Below are positions 46,446 to 59,464 of a DNA stretch of 64,000 bases, in pieces. Under the pieces are notes generated by a model. It was not told the DNA's origin. It made no database searches and saw nothing but the letters and a program-made list of their open reading frames with translations. Location: contig FMBT01000325.1 of NCBI GenBank assembly GCA_900095095.1, forward strand, positions 284,832-348,831, read 5' to 3'. The stretch's first letter is position 1, and every line of letters begins with the position of its first letter. The translations under genes were made by a program, and so were the position numbers. Source of the DNA: Fragilariopsis cylindrus CCMP1102 (Eukaryota > Bacillariophyta > Bacillariophyceae > Bacillariales > Bacillariaceae).

Positions 46446-48494
46446 GGTGGTTTTCTTTGTTATATCACACAGCGACTATTACAAAGTCTACTTCAAGTAA
46501 GCGTATGTTTTGACAAGAGTAAGGAGTATGAACACAATTAGCTTTCTGTTACACTCTCATTAACTACTGCTAGTATTACTTTCTGAAGTACTTTGTGTTC
46601 TAGGAGAACCAAATCCCACCAATCACAACTTTCACAGTATCAAACGATACAGTAACAAAATTAATTAGAAAAACAACAAAACGCCAAGAATGATATTTCG
46701 TTCCATAGGTATTTCAATGTGCTGGCATTCGGTTATCGATCATTTAAGACTGATAAATTAACATTTATCATGACCAAAACTCGTACAAAATCAAATAGAA
46801 TACAGTACTGGAGTCATATTTTATTTGGGGGATCATATCCCTCAGCATAATATACTTAACAAATTGAACACACGCGCAATTAAGAAGTACCCACCTGTTG
46901 AAGCTCGCCATACGCCCTTTAAAAAATATATAGACATCTCACATAAAACAAATCATCTCGGTGGTACAGTACGTCGTAGATGAAGAAATAAAAATATGAG
47001 ACATCGACATACATTGTAGATCTCGCTCATTCTTGAATTATTGTAGATGGATTGTGATACACTACTTTCTATTTGGTGAATTATATTACTACCAACCGTT
47101 GGAAGGTAAACTGCAACAGTTTAAGTAGCGAGGTTTCTTTTTGAGGAAATATAGCTACGGTCGCGTAGCTACTTCAGTATATATAACACTATGACAATAT
47201 GAAATGGAAGACATCAGATCGATGAAATACTACAGAGATGACGTCCTTTAATGGTGTCATATTTAGGAAGAAAAAAGGCGAAGAAGAAAGAGGATTAACC
47301 CGACGGAGCAAAAACTCAAGGTCCGGTACATATTGCTTTAATGGGATTCGATTCGATTATGTTCCACGAAGATGTCATATCATCAATTCAAATTAATTCA
47401 TGACAAATCAATACAATCAATCTTTTCGTACGAAACACAGTAAATAAAATGGGAATACAGCACGAATCAATCGATTCAATATATTTCCGCTATCCATCGA
47501 TACAATTTAAGGGAAGACGTACTACAGAATACTACATTCGATATAGGTCCCAGTCTACGACGTTATATGCAATAGATGATACGGTGGATGATCCAAATAA
47601 TAAAAGAAAACGACAATCAACCATATATTACGGAACTTTCCTGCAGTAAACGGAAGTTCTGATACAATGCAGTACAATACAATGCAATACAATGCAATAC
47701 AATATATTCAGAAATATATTCGAATCAATAGAATATGCAATATATTATGATAGATAATTCAAGGAAATATTCAAAGAAAACAACAATCAAATCTACGGAA
47801 TATATAGTACAGTAGTAGATTAATTATTAAATACACTAACGACTGGAACAGCAACTTCATACTATGAATATAGATGACAAGTAGATTGCAACAACAATTG
47901 GTATCATTTATGCATCGTGAAACAGCATCATACTGCCTATGAAAACTTGGCAGACGTAGTTGATTGTTCATGCTATTATTGTTGCTACTAATTTAAATGA
48001 ATATTTATAACAACACACCGTACACTAACTTAGTATATTACACAGTGAATAGTAATAACAAATTACATCGTTATTTTGTTGTATTAATGGAATTGGATAT
48101 CGCAATGATTCGAATTGTACTGAATTATCCGTGTTTAATTTTTGCTTTCTCCTATCATCTCAACGATTATATTTAATCTATACGTTCGATTGTTGTTTGT
48201 TTTGTTCGACTTACAATCTTATAAACACTAGTATCTTAATTGGAGTGTTCTACCGATGACACTTGAGCGGTTATTGTAAGATACCAAGGGTCCGACAATA
48301 ACAACCATACAAGTATGCACAGACGTTTAATAGGATATCTAGAAGCTGGCTAGTATTATATTTTTAATATCCATTTACTATAATATTATCGATCCTTAAT
48401 TTTTTATTCAGAATCATCGCTGTAGTACATTAAATTTTATGCGTGAAGAAGTCCAAATCAGTAGATGCAAAAGTAAAATATATACATTCATATT
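46446..48494. other. 2-kb interval between actin 1 and the repeat/membrane protein
   Basis: No gene supported. Contains an AATACAATGC-type repeat at 47661-47705 and several TACTGTA/TACAGTA motifs. It includes the promoter side of the 43-46 kb gene and the 3' flank of actin copy 1. Confidence 0.45.
47661..47705. repeat. Decamer repeat (ATACAATGCA)n
   Basis: Four to five imperfect ATACAATGC(A) units. Confidence 0.75.
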
Positions 48495-50168
48495 TTAGAA
48501 GCATTTACGGTGAACGATAGATGGACCAGATTCATCATATTCCTCCTTGCTAATCCACATACTCTGGAATGTAGACAATGATGCAAGAATAGAACCTCCA
48601 ATCCACACAGAGTATTTACGTTCTGGAGGAGCAACAATCTTGACCTTGATAGAAGCAGGAGCTAATGCAGTAACCTCCTTGGACATACGCTCACTAATTC
48701 CAGGGAACATAGTAGTACCACCTGAAAGAACAATATTGGCATATAGATCCTTTCGGATATCAACATCACACTTCATAATGGTTTGGAATGTACTATCAGC
48801 AATACCATCCATTTCAAGACCAGTCAAGTTAGGTTGGAAAAGAACTTCTGCACAACGGAAGCGTTCATTTCCAATAACAATGATATTTCCATCAGGCAAT
48901 TCAAAGGATTTTTCCAAAGCAGATGATTCAGCAGCCTTCTTCATTTCTTCCTCAAAATCAACAGCAATGAAACAAAGAGATTCCTTGATATCACGGACAA
49001 TTTCACGTTCTGCAGTGGTAGTCAAAGAATAACCACGTTCAGTCAAAATCTTCATCAATAATCAGTCAAATCACGACCAGCAAGATCCATACGGACAACA
49101 GCATGGGGAAGAGCATACCCCTCATAGATTGGTACTGTATGGGAGACACCATCTCCTGAATCCAACACACACCCTGTGGTACGTCCTGATGCATACAATG
49201 AAAGAACGGCTTGGATATTCACATACATAGCAGGGACATTGAATGTTTCAAACATGATTTGTGTCATACGCTCTCTGTTGGCCTTAGGATTCATTGGTGC
49301 TTCAGTCAACAAAACAGGATGAGCTTCAGGGGCTACACGAAGTTCATTGTAGAATGTGTGATGCCAAATCTTTTCCATATCATCCCAATTGGTAACAATT
49401 CCATGTTCAATGGGGTATTTAAGAGTAAGAACACCTCTCTTTGCTTGTGCTTCATCTCCAACATAAGCATCACGTTGTTCCATACCAACCATGATACCAG
49501 GTTGACGGGCACGTCCAATCAAGGAAGGAAAGACGGAACGGGGGGCGTCATCTCCAGCGAAACCGGCTGAATTAATACAAAAAATTGACGAAATACTAAG
49601 GTGAGTGTTTCATTGTTTCAATTTTATTTTCAGTTCCGTTTGTTAGTTTGAAAACGGAATTAGATTTTTTTAAATGTTTCAAACAAAAATAGTGTGCCAC
49701 TGATGATATGAAATAAAATCTACAAAAATCGACGAACAAGACCCTCATAATCACAAGGAAAGTATCGATGTGAAAATGTCAAAGTAGAAGTATCGACTCC
49801 TCCAACGACGACGAACGACACTTATCAAGTCGTGCGCGTGCCGATCTCCACACAATAAATCCGTAATCAATCAATCAACGCTCCATTCTTTTTGTGCTAT
49901 CCGCTAGGACAAACATAATGATTGGTAAACGATGAACATACGGTACTGAAAGTATTCAAGGTCCTGCCATGTCATATCCGTTACTGTATCGGCAAGGAAG
50001 GATGCACGCGTCTCATTCCCGTATGATAAAAAAATCAAATAATTCGAATACAAAATGACCACGATCTATCGCGTCGTGTGTATGTGACTTCCACCATCTC
50101 CACTCACCTTTGCACATTCCGGACCCGTTATCAACGACAAGGGCAGCGATATCTTCATCATCAGACAT
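48495..50168 (-). CDS. ACT: Actin, copy 1 (one-base frameshift in exon 2)
   Basis: Exon 1 is 50108..50168 ([20 protein letters not shown]) and exon 2 is 48495..49566, joined over the 541-nt intron 49567..50107 (GTGAGT..TTCAG) to give the standard [16 protein letters not shown]. All actin landmarks follow: phosphate loops DNGSG and [42 protein letters not shown], and the end [11 protein letters not shown]. The frame breaks at 49057-49058, where AA replaces the AAA found in copy 2, between [10 protein letters not shown] and [10 protein letters not shown]; both sides otherwise give an identical full-length actin of about 377 residues. Actin is essential and strongly constrained, and no substitution damages the protein, so I read this as a sequence error rather than a dead gene. 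Conventional actin forms cytoskeletal filaments. Confidence 0.95.
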
Positions 50169-50685
50169 ATTGTTATATTGTTGTTGTTAATTATTATTTG
50201 TAGTTGTTTTGAAAGACAGAGAATTGTATTTTATGAGGAAAGTGATAGTCGATTAATGTTTGTGGTACAAAATGCAGTAAAATGCAGGGTCTTGGTCACA
50301 AACATGAGCGATTAGTCACAATGACACTGTAAAATCACACAAGCCGACAGCATAAATTCAAAAATCAGAGGCTGGGGCGCTGGTTTTTTTGTCTTAGTTT
50401 TTTTTAACGTTGGTTTTTGGACATGAATTAGTCTTGTTTTTGAGTGATTTTCCTCGTTTTCTCTCAAAATTGTATTAACTACTGTAACGTTAGTACGAAG
50501 TAATAAGAAATTACAAAAATTATTACCACAGTACAGTAGTATGAACAGTTAAGAAACCAACTGCATTATATGTACATAAGTTACCAAACTAATGTACATC
50601 ATGCTGTGTCTTGAAACCAGGGGGATTTACCACAGTAAATACATAACCCCTTGCTCTGATGCAACAAGTGCTATATGGACCTGTA

Positions 50686-50721
<36 letters not shown>

Positions 50722-51115
50722 AACGGTTGTATACAATGTACTGTCTATAGAATATTTAACACTACTTATATTTATAATGTTTTTGATAGTAGGTAGAGAA
50801 GGAGAATAAATAGTGAAGATATTCCTCGTGTTTGAAATTGCTTGTATCTTCCGTACAGTAGTAAGTTTGTTGTATTTACGAAAAAAATAAGATTGTCAAG
50901 AGAGGTTGGCATATAAGTCAACAGAAATTGAGTATACGAACAAAGGTAAAGGTATGGTAATATTTCTGTTGCTAAAGGCAAGTTGTCGTGATCGATATAT
51001 AAAATGTATGTTAAAAAATAAATATAGTCGAACCATCAAAATTTGAAAATATTGAATAGCGGCTGTCTAAAGTATGTTGTCGTCAACTAGTATATGGAAA
51101 TAATAACCTTTGCTT
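50169..51115. other. Actin 1 promoter side, with (AT)n tract
   Basis: AT-rich; a 32-bp AT repeat at 50688-50719. No gene seen. Confidence 0.5.
50688..50719. repeat. (AT)n microsatellite
   Basis: Sixteen AT units. Confidence 0.9.
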
Positions 51116-52788
51116 CTAAGCCCACATGGCAGAAAGTTTTTGAAATTCCACGCCGCACTGTTCCAATTTTTTAACGGCTGCTCCATGTCCATCTTTTTCC
51201 CGGCGTCGTTCTGTCGGATCGGTGATGCTCATGTTGTGATATTCTACCACGAATACGACTCGATTGCCTAACTCTTTCAATTTACACAAAACACCCGAAG
51301 CAGCCACCTCTTTCAAAACTTGATACTCTGCTCCTTCTACATCCATCTTTATGATAAGGAGGCCACCTGATTGTTCCTCTGGAGATGCGCCCTCCTTCAT
51401 TGCCAACATCGTTGATCGTACCATGGTCGAAAGAGAAATACCCGTGACGTCAGCGCTGAAGACATTCCCACCATTCAACTCTTTGGCCGATTTGACGGCA
51501 TCCTGTTGACTAGAAAGTATACTCGAGCCCCAAAACTGTGAATGATTGTATTATTATTTTTATTGTGTTGGTACGTAGGCGAGTAAATCAATGAACAAAA
51601 TATATCAGGATCGAGATATTGTATAAGTGATGATACGAATACTGAGTGCAAGGAGTTGCGAACAGGATGAACGATGGAAATAGCAGTAGACTCAACGTAA
51701 CACCTATTCCATTACACAACAATGTCTATATGTAATTTGAAGGAATATTATTTCATCCCAGTATCCATTTATCTTTACTCACATTTTCTTTTACCGATGT
51801 TTTGTCAAGAAACAACTTTGTCGGTCCATCTACTGACGTAACGACCGATTCTGTAAAGATGTGCACATGTTGGACTGGTCTCGGTTTCATTTCTGTGATA
51901 TAATTTTCGAGTTTTGTCAACCGACCTGTAAATTCTGGATTTCCTTCCATACCATAGACACTGGTGGTTTAATGTATTCCATTGATCATAATTCGAATCG
52001 AATCGAATCGAAAAAAGGATTAGAAAATAGAAGTAAAATCAAGATGGTCGTACGAGAGCTGGATTAACAAACACTCCATTATCATGGGGAAAGATGTAAA
52101 CCGGAAAATATATGAATCTTCTCACTCACCAAAAAGTTTCCGACATCGCTGTCGGTGATTCTTTTGTATTACGCTGAAGTATGCCAAACAGTGGATTAGG
52201 TTTTGATCCTCGATGGTTGAATTCAAGCGTTGTTACGTCGATATGAGGTCTGGGAAATGTTGAGTCCATTTTTCTCTTCGACGGATTAGCAGCGGCATAC
52301 ATAGGACTACAGACATCGATGGCGTTATCGATAAAGTACCCTACAGAGTCCCCAATGTTGGTTCCAAGATCAATGAATGCATTTCGACATTGTCGGTATG
52401 GTTGATCTTTTGAGGCACTAACCGTCGAGGATGGTTCGGAATTCAAGATTAGTTTCTTCACGAAATTTCTTTCCAGATTCTCCTTCTTATCTAACGCAGT
52501 CGTATCGAATATTGTTTTGATTGTTTCGATCAATTCTCCGCATTCTTTCTTTGAAGAGTCTCTCCATTCTTTCATTGACAGCCCTCCTCCCATCGACGAG
52601 GAATCGATGACTGCCATTGCCGACGAAGATGCTCTCAACAAATAGCTCTCCATGGTCGTGCTATTAGTAGATGCCTGTTGATTCGAATTTACAAAAATAA
52701 GAAAGACGACAACGATAGCAACAGCGATCATGGTATTGGTCCTGGATAAAATTTCTTTCGGATCCTTTCTTGTCTGTAGTTGAACCAT
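51116..52788 (-). CDS. Membrane-anchored FkbM-type (Methyltransf_21) methyltransferase
   Basis: Three exons: 52130..52788, 51783..51960 and 51116..51535, with GT-AG borders and matching phases, 418 residues. A single N-terminal signal anchor (MIAVAIVVVFLIFVNS) places the rest in a lumen. The SAM-binding fold shows NAFIDLGTNIGDSVGYFID in exon 1, a strand and YGMEGNPEF in exon 2 (the usual acidic residue after motif I), and GLLIIKMDVEGAEYQVLKE in exon 3, the hallmark motif of FkbM methyltransferases. The end VVFVVEYHN also fits. Such proteins O-methylate small molecules or glycans in other lineages; the substrate here is unknown. The frame is intact. Confidence 0.85.
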
Positions 52789-53524
52789 ATTTTTTCAACT
52801 TTTATCTTGTTCTTTTCCGTTACCGGCTTTGTTGCTGATTCTTGTTTGTTTGCTTGGTCAGATATGATGTGTGCTAGAGCTTGTTGTGCTGCATCGGTGT
52901 CATTAGGCACTGCAGTATGATAGGCATGAATACTTTTAATACTGTAGATCAATCAGGATAACAACGCGTTGGCAGCTACAGATACTTAAAATAAAATTAA
53001 TGTTGATCAAAGCAAACCGTTCTACTATGAATTCTGCAGAAGAAACACGACGCACAATTTCAAATGCATTTAACATCACGAACAGTTTCAGCATCATGCG
53101 ATTTTTACACGTATTGTATGCGACTAGTACAACGGCTATTCAAAGTACGACTTGTGATAAATAGTTTTTCAAATTCAGAATTAATTAACTTTCAGTCACG
53201 TTTGTGTTGAAGACCGGCCCTGTAGATCAGGAATCTCATAACTTTTTTGATTCTTGATTTCGAATCTCTAACTTGTTACCGGTAGGCAGCTCAGCTACCA
53301 TACATGCTACCATTTATTCCTTTATTTGTTTCACTGTTTCACCTGAGATTCTCATTTCAACTAACGTTATGTCTATCACAATACAATAATAATTATACAA
53401 GTACTGTACAATTGTAATTCAAAAGGGATTCACAACTCTTATCGAAGATTCTTATATCATCTAACCATCTTATTAATTTTTGTACCAGCCTTTCGTAACG
53501 AATCGCATCAATATAATATCGATC
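52789..53524. other. Divergent interval FkbM / SDS22-like
   Basis: AT-rich, with GTACTGTAC at 53400. Nothing else seen. Confidence 0.5.
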
Positions 53525-54833
53525 ATGTCACAAGAAGAAGAAGAACAACAACAGCAGCAGCCACCGCGAGTCGTGGTTTCGAAAACATATACGACCAATG
53601 TCGAACCAGAAAACCCAATGCCCCTTGATTGGACGAAACTTGGTATGGGTGGTGGGGGTGGTGAAGATGGATCATTTCCCGTGCGATACCCCAATGATGT
53701 AACAGAATGGTCACCGGATGATACAGAAGTGTGCATCGTTGGAACTGCGGGACAAAAAATAACTGTTCTGGGTACCGTTTTTTCTGATCCAGAAAAGACT
53801 AATACATCAGAATTAACATCGTTAGTATTGCGATCTCATCTAATTAAGGATATGGCAGGATTAGGTTCATTGCTGAAACTTGATACCTCGAATTATATGA
53901 TAATATGGTCCAATCCCTCGATGAGGATAGTTTGAAAGGATGCGGACAGACGACGTTACCGAGTATTAGACATGAGCTACAACGCATCAGAGACATGTCA
54001 CCGGTACAATACTGTAATGGAGAAACTTTAACAGAATTGTACCTTGCAAACAACAAACTCAATCAATTAGTGGGTTGAGTCACTTAACGAATTTACGCAA
54101 ATTAGATTTGGGTGCAAACAAAATTCGTGTTTTAGACAAAACAGAATGTCGGGACTAAAAATCTAGAAAGTTATGGATTGGGAAAAATAAATTGATAGTC
54201 TTGAGGGAATTGAATCGTTAACGAATTTGAAACGTCTTGATGTGCAATCCAATCGATTAACGACCATTTCGAATGATGAAATGGTGAATGTTACTTGATG
54301 CTCAACGGAATACATTGGAGGAACTATATTTAGCACACAATGGTTTAGATGATGACGGTATTTCGGGTTTACTTTCATCTCGTCGACGAGTGGCAGTACC
54401 TTTCCACAATTGACGACATTAGATTTAAGCAACAATCGACTGACTACTACTGCTCCCTTAGTTGTCGACTCAAAAAAGAACAACAACAATACCGTGGTCG
54501 GTCTTCATTGGCCAATGTTGGAAGAATTGTGGTTATCTGCAAATTTATTACAGATTTTGAAGCAATCCATTCGTTGAAGGTAGCATCCGAAAATAAGCAG
54601 TTACCAAAATTTGGAAACAGTATATCTAGAATACAACCCTGTATCGAAGATTTTGAGTTCGTAAGAAATTAGCTGAATATTTCCTACTCTACAAACCAAA
54701 TCGATGAACTATGATTAGAGGATATGGCAGCGTCCCTAAGCCATCTGGTGATGGTGCAGGAGGAGGAACTACAGAAGAAAGATTACGGGTATTGCAAGCA
54801 GCGGCAATTCAACGGGCGAAACAACAACAATAA
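53525..54833 (+). CDS. SDS22/PPP1R7-like leucine-rich-repeat protein, frame broken many times
   Basis: Starts MSQEEEEQQQQQPPRVV. After a linker come SDS22-style 22-residue LRRs in changing frames: LTSLVLRSHLIKDMAGLGSL, LETLELYDNMVQSL, LTELYLANNKLNQLVGL, LRKLDLGANKIRVL, WIGKNK, LKRLDVQSNRLTTI, LEELYLAHNGLDDDGI, LTTLDLSNNRLTT, LEELWLSANLLQ, then ETVYLEYNPVSK and FPTLQT, the characteristic C-terminal cap of SDS22, and a tail ending QRAKQQQ. SDS22 binds and regulates protein phosphatase 1. At least eight one-base losses are needed, for example CC for CCC near 53890, TT for TTT near 54076 and A5 for A6 near 54160. No ancestral motif is otherwise damaged. It is either a young pseudogene or, more likely to me, an unpolished stretch. 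Confidence 0.8.
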
Positions 54834-54897
54834 GAAAACGAAAAAACAAGTATAGTATTCATAACATGAATTGCTGACAATCAATAAAAAAAGTAAA

Positions 54898-55775
54898 TTA
54901 AAAAAATCGGAAAGCCACACATTCAATTATCGTTACATCAAGATCAGTAGGAAACCAATCTGATTTTTCTATCGTTTCGTTCTCAACTATTTCGGAGAAT
55001 TCGTTATTCTCTTCAGTCAACTTATTGCAAAATTTCAGAGGATCAATTTCGATCTTCTCTCAATTAAAATCCATTGGGCTTCGTTTGCTAATTTGATCAT
55101 CTCATCTTGAAATTTTGCGTATTCTATCAAAATTATCGATTTTTTCCTGATCCTTCAAACCTTGCTTGCTTGATTCTCCAGCTAATAAACCTCTTCGTGT
55201 CAGCATAGACTTATGTGTCTTTCGTTCGTTATTGTTAACAACAACCCGTGGCGATGCCGCCTCCTTCTTCCCATAGATCAATTAATTTCCTAGAAGGGGA
55301 AATTGATACACCTTCTAATACTAATCCCTGATTCCTAGCAATGGCATCGGTAACAAGTCCTTCAACGCTAGATTCCAAAACGTGTACAGTTTCATACCAG
55401 CCAGCTATCGGATCATCGTCATTAAAATTACTACCTGAAAGAACATTCTCATAACTACTGCGATGAAGTGCAGGACTTATATTCTTCGGTATGAACGACC
55501 GCATTATTTGACGGATTGTATCTGTACTAATGCACTTGAGAATCCCCTGATCAAGTGCAACTGACATCCCGAATGTACTCTTCCCTGTGCCTGTACAACC
55601 TCCGATCAAAACAAGTTTTGGTTTTTCTTTTTTGGATCTTGGAGAAAATGCAAACGCTCGTGTCTTGATTCCGTTGTTTGTTAAAGCATCTGTGAATGAT
55701 ACATTCTTATTTTCCAGTATAACAAGAATTATTACTTATGATTGCATTCGAATAACATTTTTCCTTCATTGTCAT
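54898..55775 (-). CDS. 2-phosphoglycerate-kinase-like P-loop protein, frame broken
   Basis: The core (KPKLVLIGGCTGTGKSTFGM, Walker A) is followed by CISTDTIRQIMRSFIP, LHRSSYENVL, GWYETVHVLESSVEGLVTDA and LVLEGVSISPSRKL, the pattern of archaeal-type 2-phosphoglycerate kinases (STDxIRxxMR and the late EGVxxxP). After a break near 55238 (TGTTGTTAAC) the C-terminal part continues as VVNNNERKTHKSMLTRRGLL, GLKDQEKIDNFDRIRK, FQDEMIKLANEAQWILIE. Further single-base shifts lie near 55110 and 55060, and the N-terminus (ATG at about 55775, MTMKEKCYS) needs one near 55725. Archaeal relatives make 2,3-bisphosphoglycerate; eukaryotic relatives may act on inositol phosphates, so the substrate is open. It is tail-to-tail with the SDS22-like gene, only 64 bp apart. 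Confidence 0.7.
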
Positions 55776-56583
55776 TGTTGAATATTGCAACTATCGCTCT
55801 ACGTCTCTAGGTGAAGACTATGACATACGGTAGAGTAAAGTGTATTTGCTATATCGAATTGTTTAGTACTACAGTAGTACTGTAGAGCATTTTTTAAAAT
55901 GGCAACATCAAAATTGGAATACTGTACGGCATGTGGTGTACGGTATGTGCGGCATGTGTGACTGACACGTGTAATTTCCCAACGTGCATTTTCAACAGTT
56001 GTGATGATACTTATTATGGAATTATGTTACCGTACTATCAATGTAGGTCCTACTACTGTACCGTACTGTAGGATTAGATACGCATGATAGGTACAACAGT
56101 ATAGTTACAGTGTAAAGTAGTTAATGAAAGGCCAAGGTACTAATTCTAGTACTGGATAGTTTGATTCCTTAAAGAACAATCCAATGTTCGCCCAACCTTA
56201 AGAATATTTCTTTTTTACTGCTATACTCGTAGGTCGAATAAAAACAGAAGCAGATAGATAATATCTGTAATCTTTTTCAACTAATAGTAAATTCTAGAAC
56301 CACCGGTATGAACTATTAAAAAGAATGATTGGTATTGATCATGGTCTCGGTCTGTTTCGTAATATAAGACGCCCCCAAAACATAATAATATAAGCGTCGT
56401 ATGAATTTTCTAATGTTTTAAATAATTACAGTTATGTACAGAATACGTCCACCATTCCGAATGAATCAACAAAAATTGAATCATTTGGCGAAATATTAGG
56501 GGTAAAGAGACATTCAACATCATTAATGTTAATAGTAAGCAATCATCTTGTTGCTGTTGTCGATTGCTCCGTTACCATTATGA
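55776..56583. other. Intergenic interval dense in TACTGTA/TACAGTA motifs
   Basis: Around 55868 the sequence ACTACAGTAGTACTGTAG is nearly palindromic, and 56050-56075 carries three more motif copies. No gene seen. Confidence 0.5.
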
Positions 56584-57515
56584 TTAGAGTTGTGTACTCG
56601 TATTGTTCTTGTTCTGTCTTCGTCGTCGCTCCGAGTCCTGCTCTTGCTGTACTTGCGCCTGTTGTTGGCGCTGATGTTGTTGCTCCAGCGATTGTTTTGT
56701 TGCGACATGTCCTCTTCTCGGGTAATCTGCATTAAAATTCTTTTCTAATTCTTGTTCCAATACCTGTACCTATGTGTTTCGACTTCCAAGAGCCCTCCAG
56801 CATCCGTCGAGAAGTTTCGAAGTACGACCTTTCCATATACAGCTTCTCGGGTACTATCAGTCGATCCTGTTCTTCTCTTAATTGATCTTCGAGTTCTGCG
56901 CGTTCCGCATTGTATTGACGATGTTGTTCATGAAGACGTCTCGTCAATCATCATTGTCGATCAGGGCGTCTCGAAGTCGTGCCTCTAATGTTCCATCTTA
57001 GTAAATATCGTTGTTCACCTTTTCTTACTGCCTTATTGATGTGCCGGTACGTTTTTTTCGATTTTTTGGGCGTAGTTGAATGCACCAGCGGCAGATTCTG
57101 GACAACAATCCGCGCCGGAGATGGTTTCTCAGCCGTGGATGGTTCCGTCCGGATGTTCCGTCCTATACTATTGTCTTTGACTTGTCACGTCGCCCTTCCG
57201 CCGATCTTCGGAGTGTTGGTTTTGAATCTCTATTAGCTGTTTCAACTCGGATCGTTCTCCTTCCGTAGCGGGCGCGTTCTTGCCGTAATGAATCTTCTCC
57301 TCCTCGACCGAAATAAAATCATACAGCGAGGTTTTTCTGTGATTCACTACTGGCAGATACGGTGGCGGTGGTTCAATAGTAGCTTCGGCCGCAGCACGTA
57401 AAATAATAGCGGTTCGCGAGACACCGACTACTACAATTCTTTTCTTTGATTTGTCGAAAAGGTTCAGATTACTAGTCGAAAATCTTCTGAAGAAGAAATA
57501 TGGAAAGCGCTAAGA
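56584..57515 (-). CDS. Coiled-coil protein, paralogue of the 58-kb gene, frame broken and 5' end unresolved
   Basis: Read on the minus strand, an open stretch from about 57510 to 57135 (KKRIVVVGVSRTAIILRAAA, EPPPPYLPVVNHRKTSLYDF, GERSELKQLIEIQNQHSED) is followed in other frames by PSTAEKPSPARIVVQNLP, then RLHEQHRQYNAERAELEDQL, MERSYFETSRRMLEG, VQVLEQELEKNFNADY and a Gln/Arg-rich end at 56584. The block ERSYFET..(R/K)LLE..LE.ET..V..LE aligns with LERSYFETAVKLLEHGLERE of the neighbouring gene at 58.2-59.5 kb, so the two are related and lie in tandem. At least four frame changes are needed and I find no good start codon, so this may be a pseudogene or an error-laden gene with a missed 5' exon. 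Function unknown. Confidence 0.5.
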
Positions 57516-58236
57516 ACCAAAGGATGATCGAATCAGCATGCTGGATATATTTTGAGTATATGAATATGAATATGAATATGTGTTTATTTTATTGGATATG
57601 ACAGATGACGACTGAAGCGGAAAATGATGAGTTCCTACCACTATTACACTTCCTACACTTTATATTATACGGTATGAGAAGAATTAGCGAGCATTATCAA
57701 AATGTTCTTTTTATGTGTTCTTGATGTTTATCATGCATGTGCTGCCAAGAATTATCACTTAAACTTTCACCCAATCAAAATCAAGATTGATGACACTCAT
57801 GACGATTGTTCGTGGGCTTATTTATTTATCGATCAGCCGCGCTGTCTGTTGAACAGACATTTTCGCTGATCGTAACGACGGATGGACTCCCGCGACTGTT
57901 CCGACTGGACCGATGGCAATTTCAAATAATTGTTAATACAGTAACATTAGAAAACTACTAGTACTAGTACGATCATCTCTGCTCTAGCAGTGCCGCTAAT
58001 GGAGACGTTGAGAGCTCACAGCATCTACAGCAAATTCGATATGGGTATATTTAAACTGAACAAAATTCGTTCAGAAGAGATAGAGATGACATTTCAATAA
58101 TCAGTCTAGATTGATTTATGATTTATTCTGAATGTTAGTATCATAATATATATTTGGTTTATAGGAACAAAATACAGTAGTAGTAATGTTAGAGGAATGA
58201 TTATTATTTAGTATAATATCATTAGTAGTATGAAGT
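57516..58236. other. Intergenic interval between coiled-coil paralogues
   Basis: Nothing recognised. Confidence 0.45.
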
Positions 58237-59464
58237 TAACGATACATAATTCCAATGTTTTCCATTATACTGGGCGCACCCATAACAGTGGTGGTAGCTG
58301 CCTTCGCTGGTCTTCTCTTAGGATTATTGTTACCACGTTGTTGGGTTGTGGTTTGGCTATGAAAATGCTGCTGCTGTGGTGCCTCCAAATGGTGCTCTTG
58401 GGAATGAAATGATGTGCGTGCTTCATGCTGCTGCGAATAGATGTGATTATCTTGCGGTCTGACCTGAGGGTGGAATTCTTCAAATTCTTCTTCTTGGTGC
58501 TGGTTCTGATGCTGATGCTGCGGGTGGTGATGGAAATCGTTATGATTATGGTGGTGTTCTTGTTCTTGTCGATGTTCGTAGCCGTTGGCCGGTCCTTCCC
58601 ATGTCTCATATGGAGGAAATCATCATCCTGCATCGAAGAAGAATAAAATGGGTAACGATCGTCGTGAAATCCATCGTTCAGGTCATTATTATTTTGTATT
58701 TGCTCTGCTGCCCATTGATTGTATTCCATTAACTGCTCCTCCAATATTTTCACGTTCCTTGTCTCTCGTTCTAGTCCATGCTCTAACAGCTTCACTGCGG
58801 TTTCAAAGTAGGACCGTTCTAAACTCAAGATTTGTTGTGCCTGGATCGTTTCATCTCTCGATTCTTCTAATTTTTGTTTAAGTATCCCCTTTTCAAGTTC
58901 GAATCGTTCTCGTTCACTGTCTAGTTCGGTTTGGATACGTTCGTTTTCATCAGCTAGGAGCTTTAAGCGATCCGTTGTACGTTTCGTTTTTTCGTTTTGG
59001 TTTTCACCCCAGTTCACTTTCGCATCCGCCGAGAGATTGACGTATTGCTTTTCATCTGCCGAACGAGATTTATTTTTCTTTTCCTGGAGTATTTTCAACT
59101 CCTGGCGTTGCTCGTCGATCGTATTCTGCAAGCCTTCGCAATCTAGTTCATGTTTTTTCTGTGCTTTATTAACGGCATTTTCCATTTCGTGAAATGGGAT
59201 ATAAACGAATTGTGAATCGACGCTCTCCACTTCCACGTCAACAACTTGCATTTCATCGGGAGAAGATTGATGATACCGTTCGTCTTGATAACCCGAATCT
59301 TCTGAGGTATATCGTAGAGTTGTTGTGAAATCACGAAATGAAGTCGTTGTAGAAGAAGAAGAAGGAAAACATGGAACTGCGAAACCCACAACCACTGTTG
59401 TAGAAAGCACCGATAAACCAACAACAACCGGAAAGATAAAGAAGACTAGAGTGCGATAAGTCAT
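58237..59464 (-). CDS. Secreted or plastid-targeted coiled-coil protein
   Basis: ATG at 59464 begins a signal peptide (MTYRTLVFFIFPVVVGLSVL) followed by VVVGFAVPCFP, which resembles the diatom plastid cleavage motif (Phe at +1). A long charged coiled coil covers residues about 90-260 (AQKKHELDCEGLQNTIDEQR, LADENERIQTELDSERERFE, LERSYFETAVKLLEHGLERE). In the given frame the end is basic and ends at 58265. Shifting by one base near 58607 gives instead a His/Gln-rich tail (HRQEQEHHHNHNDFHHHPQ, SQQHEARTSFHSQEHHLEAP) that stops at 58237 and matches the Gln-rich end of the neighbouring paralogue, so I prefer the longer end. Function unknown; recurrent ERSYFETA motifs occur in algal plastid-type coiled-coil proteins as far as I recall. 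Confidence 0.65.

Noticed and set aside
48495-50168. Actin copy 1 as a pseudogene
   Set aside because: Only one base is missing in a short A run and the protein is otherwise perfect; copy 2 shows the same type of defect elsewhere, so both would have to be dead at once.
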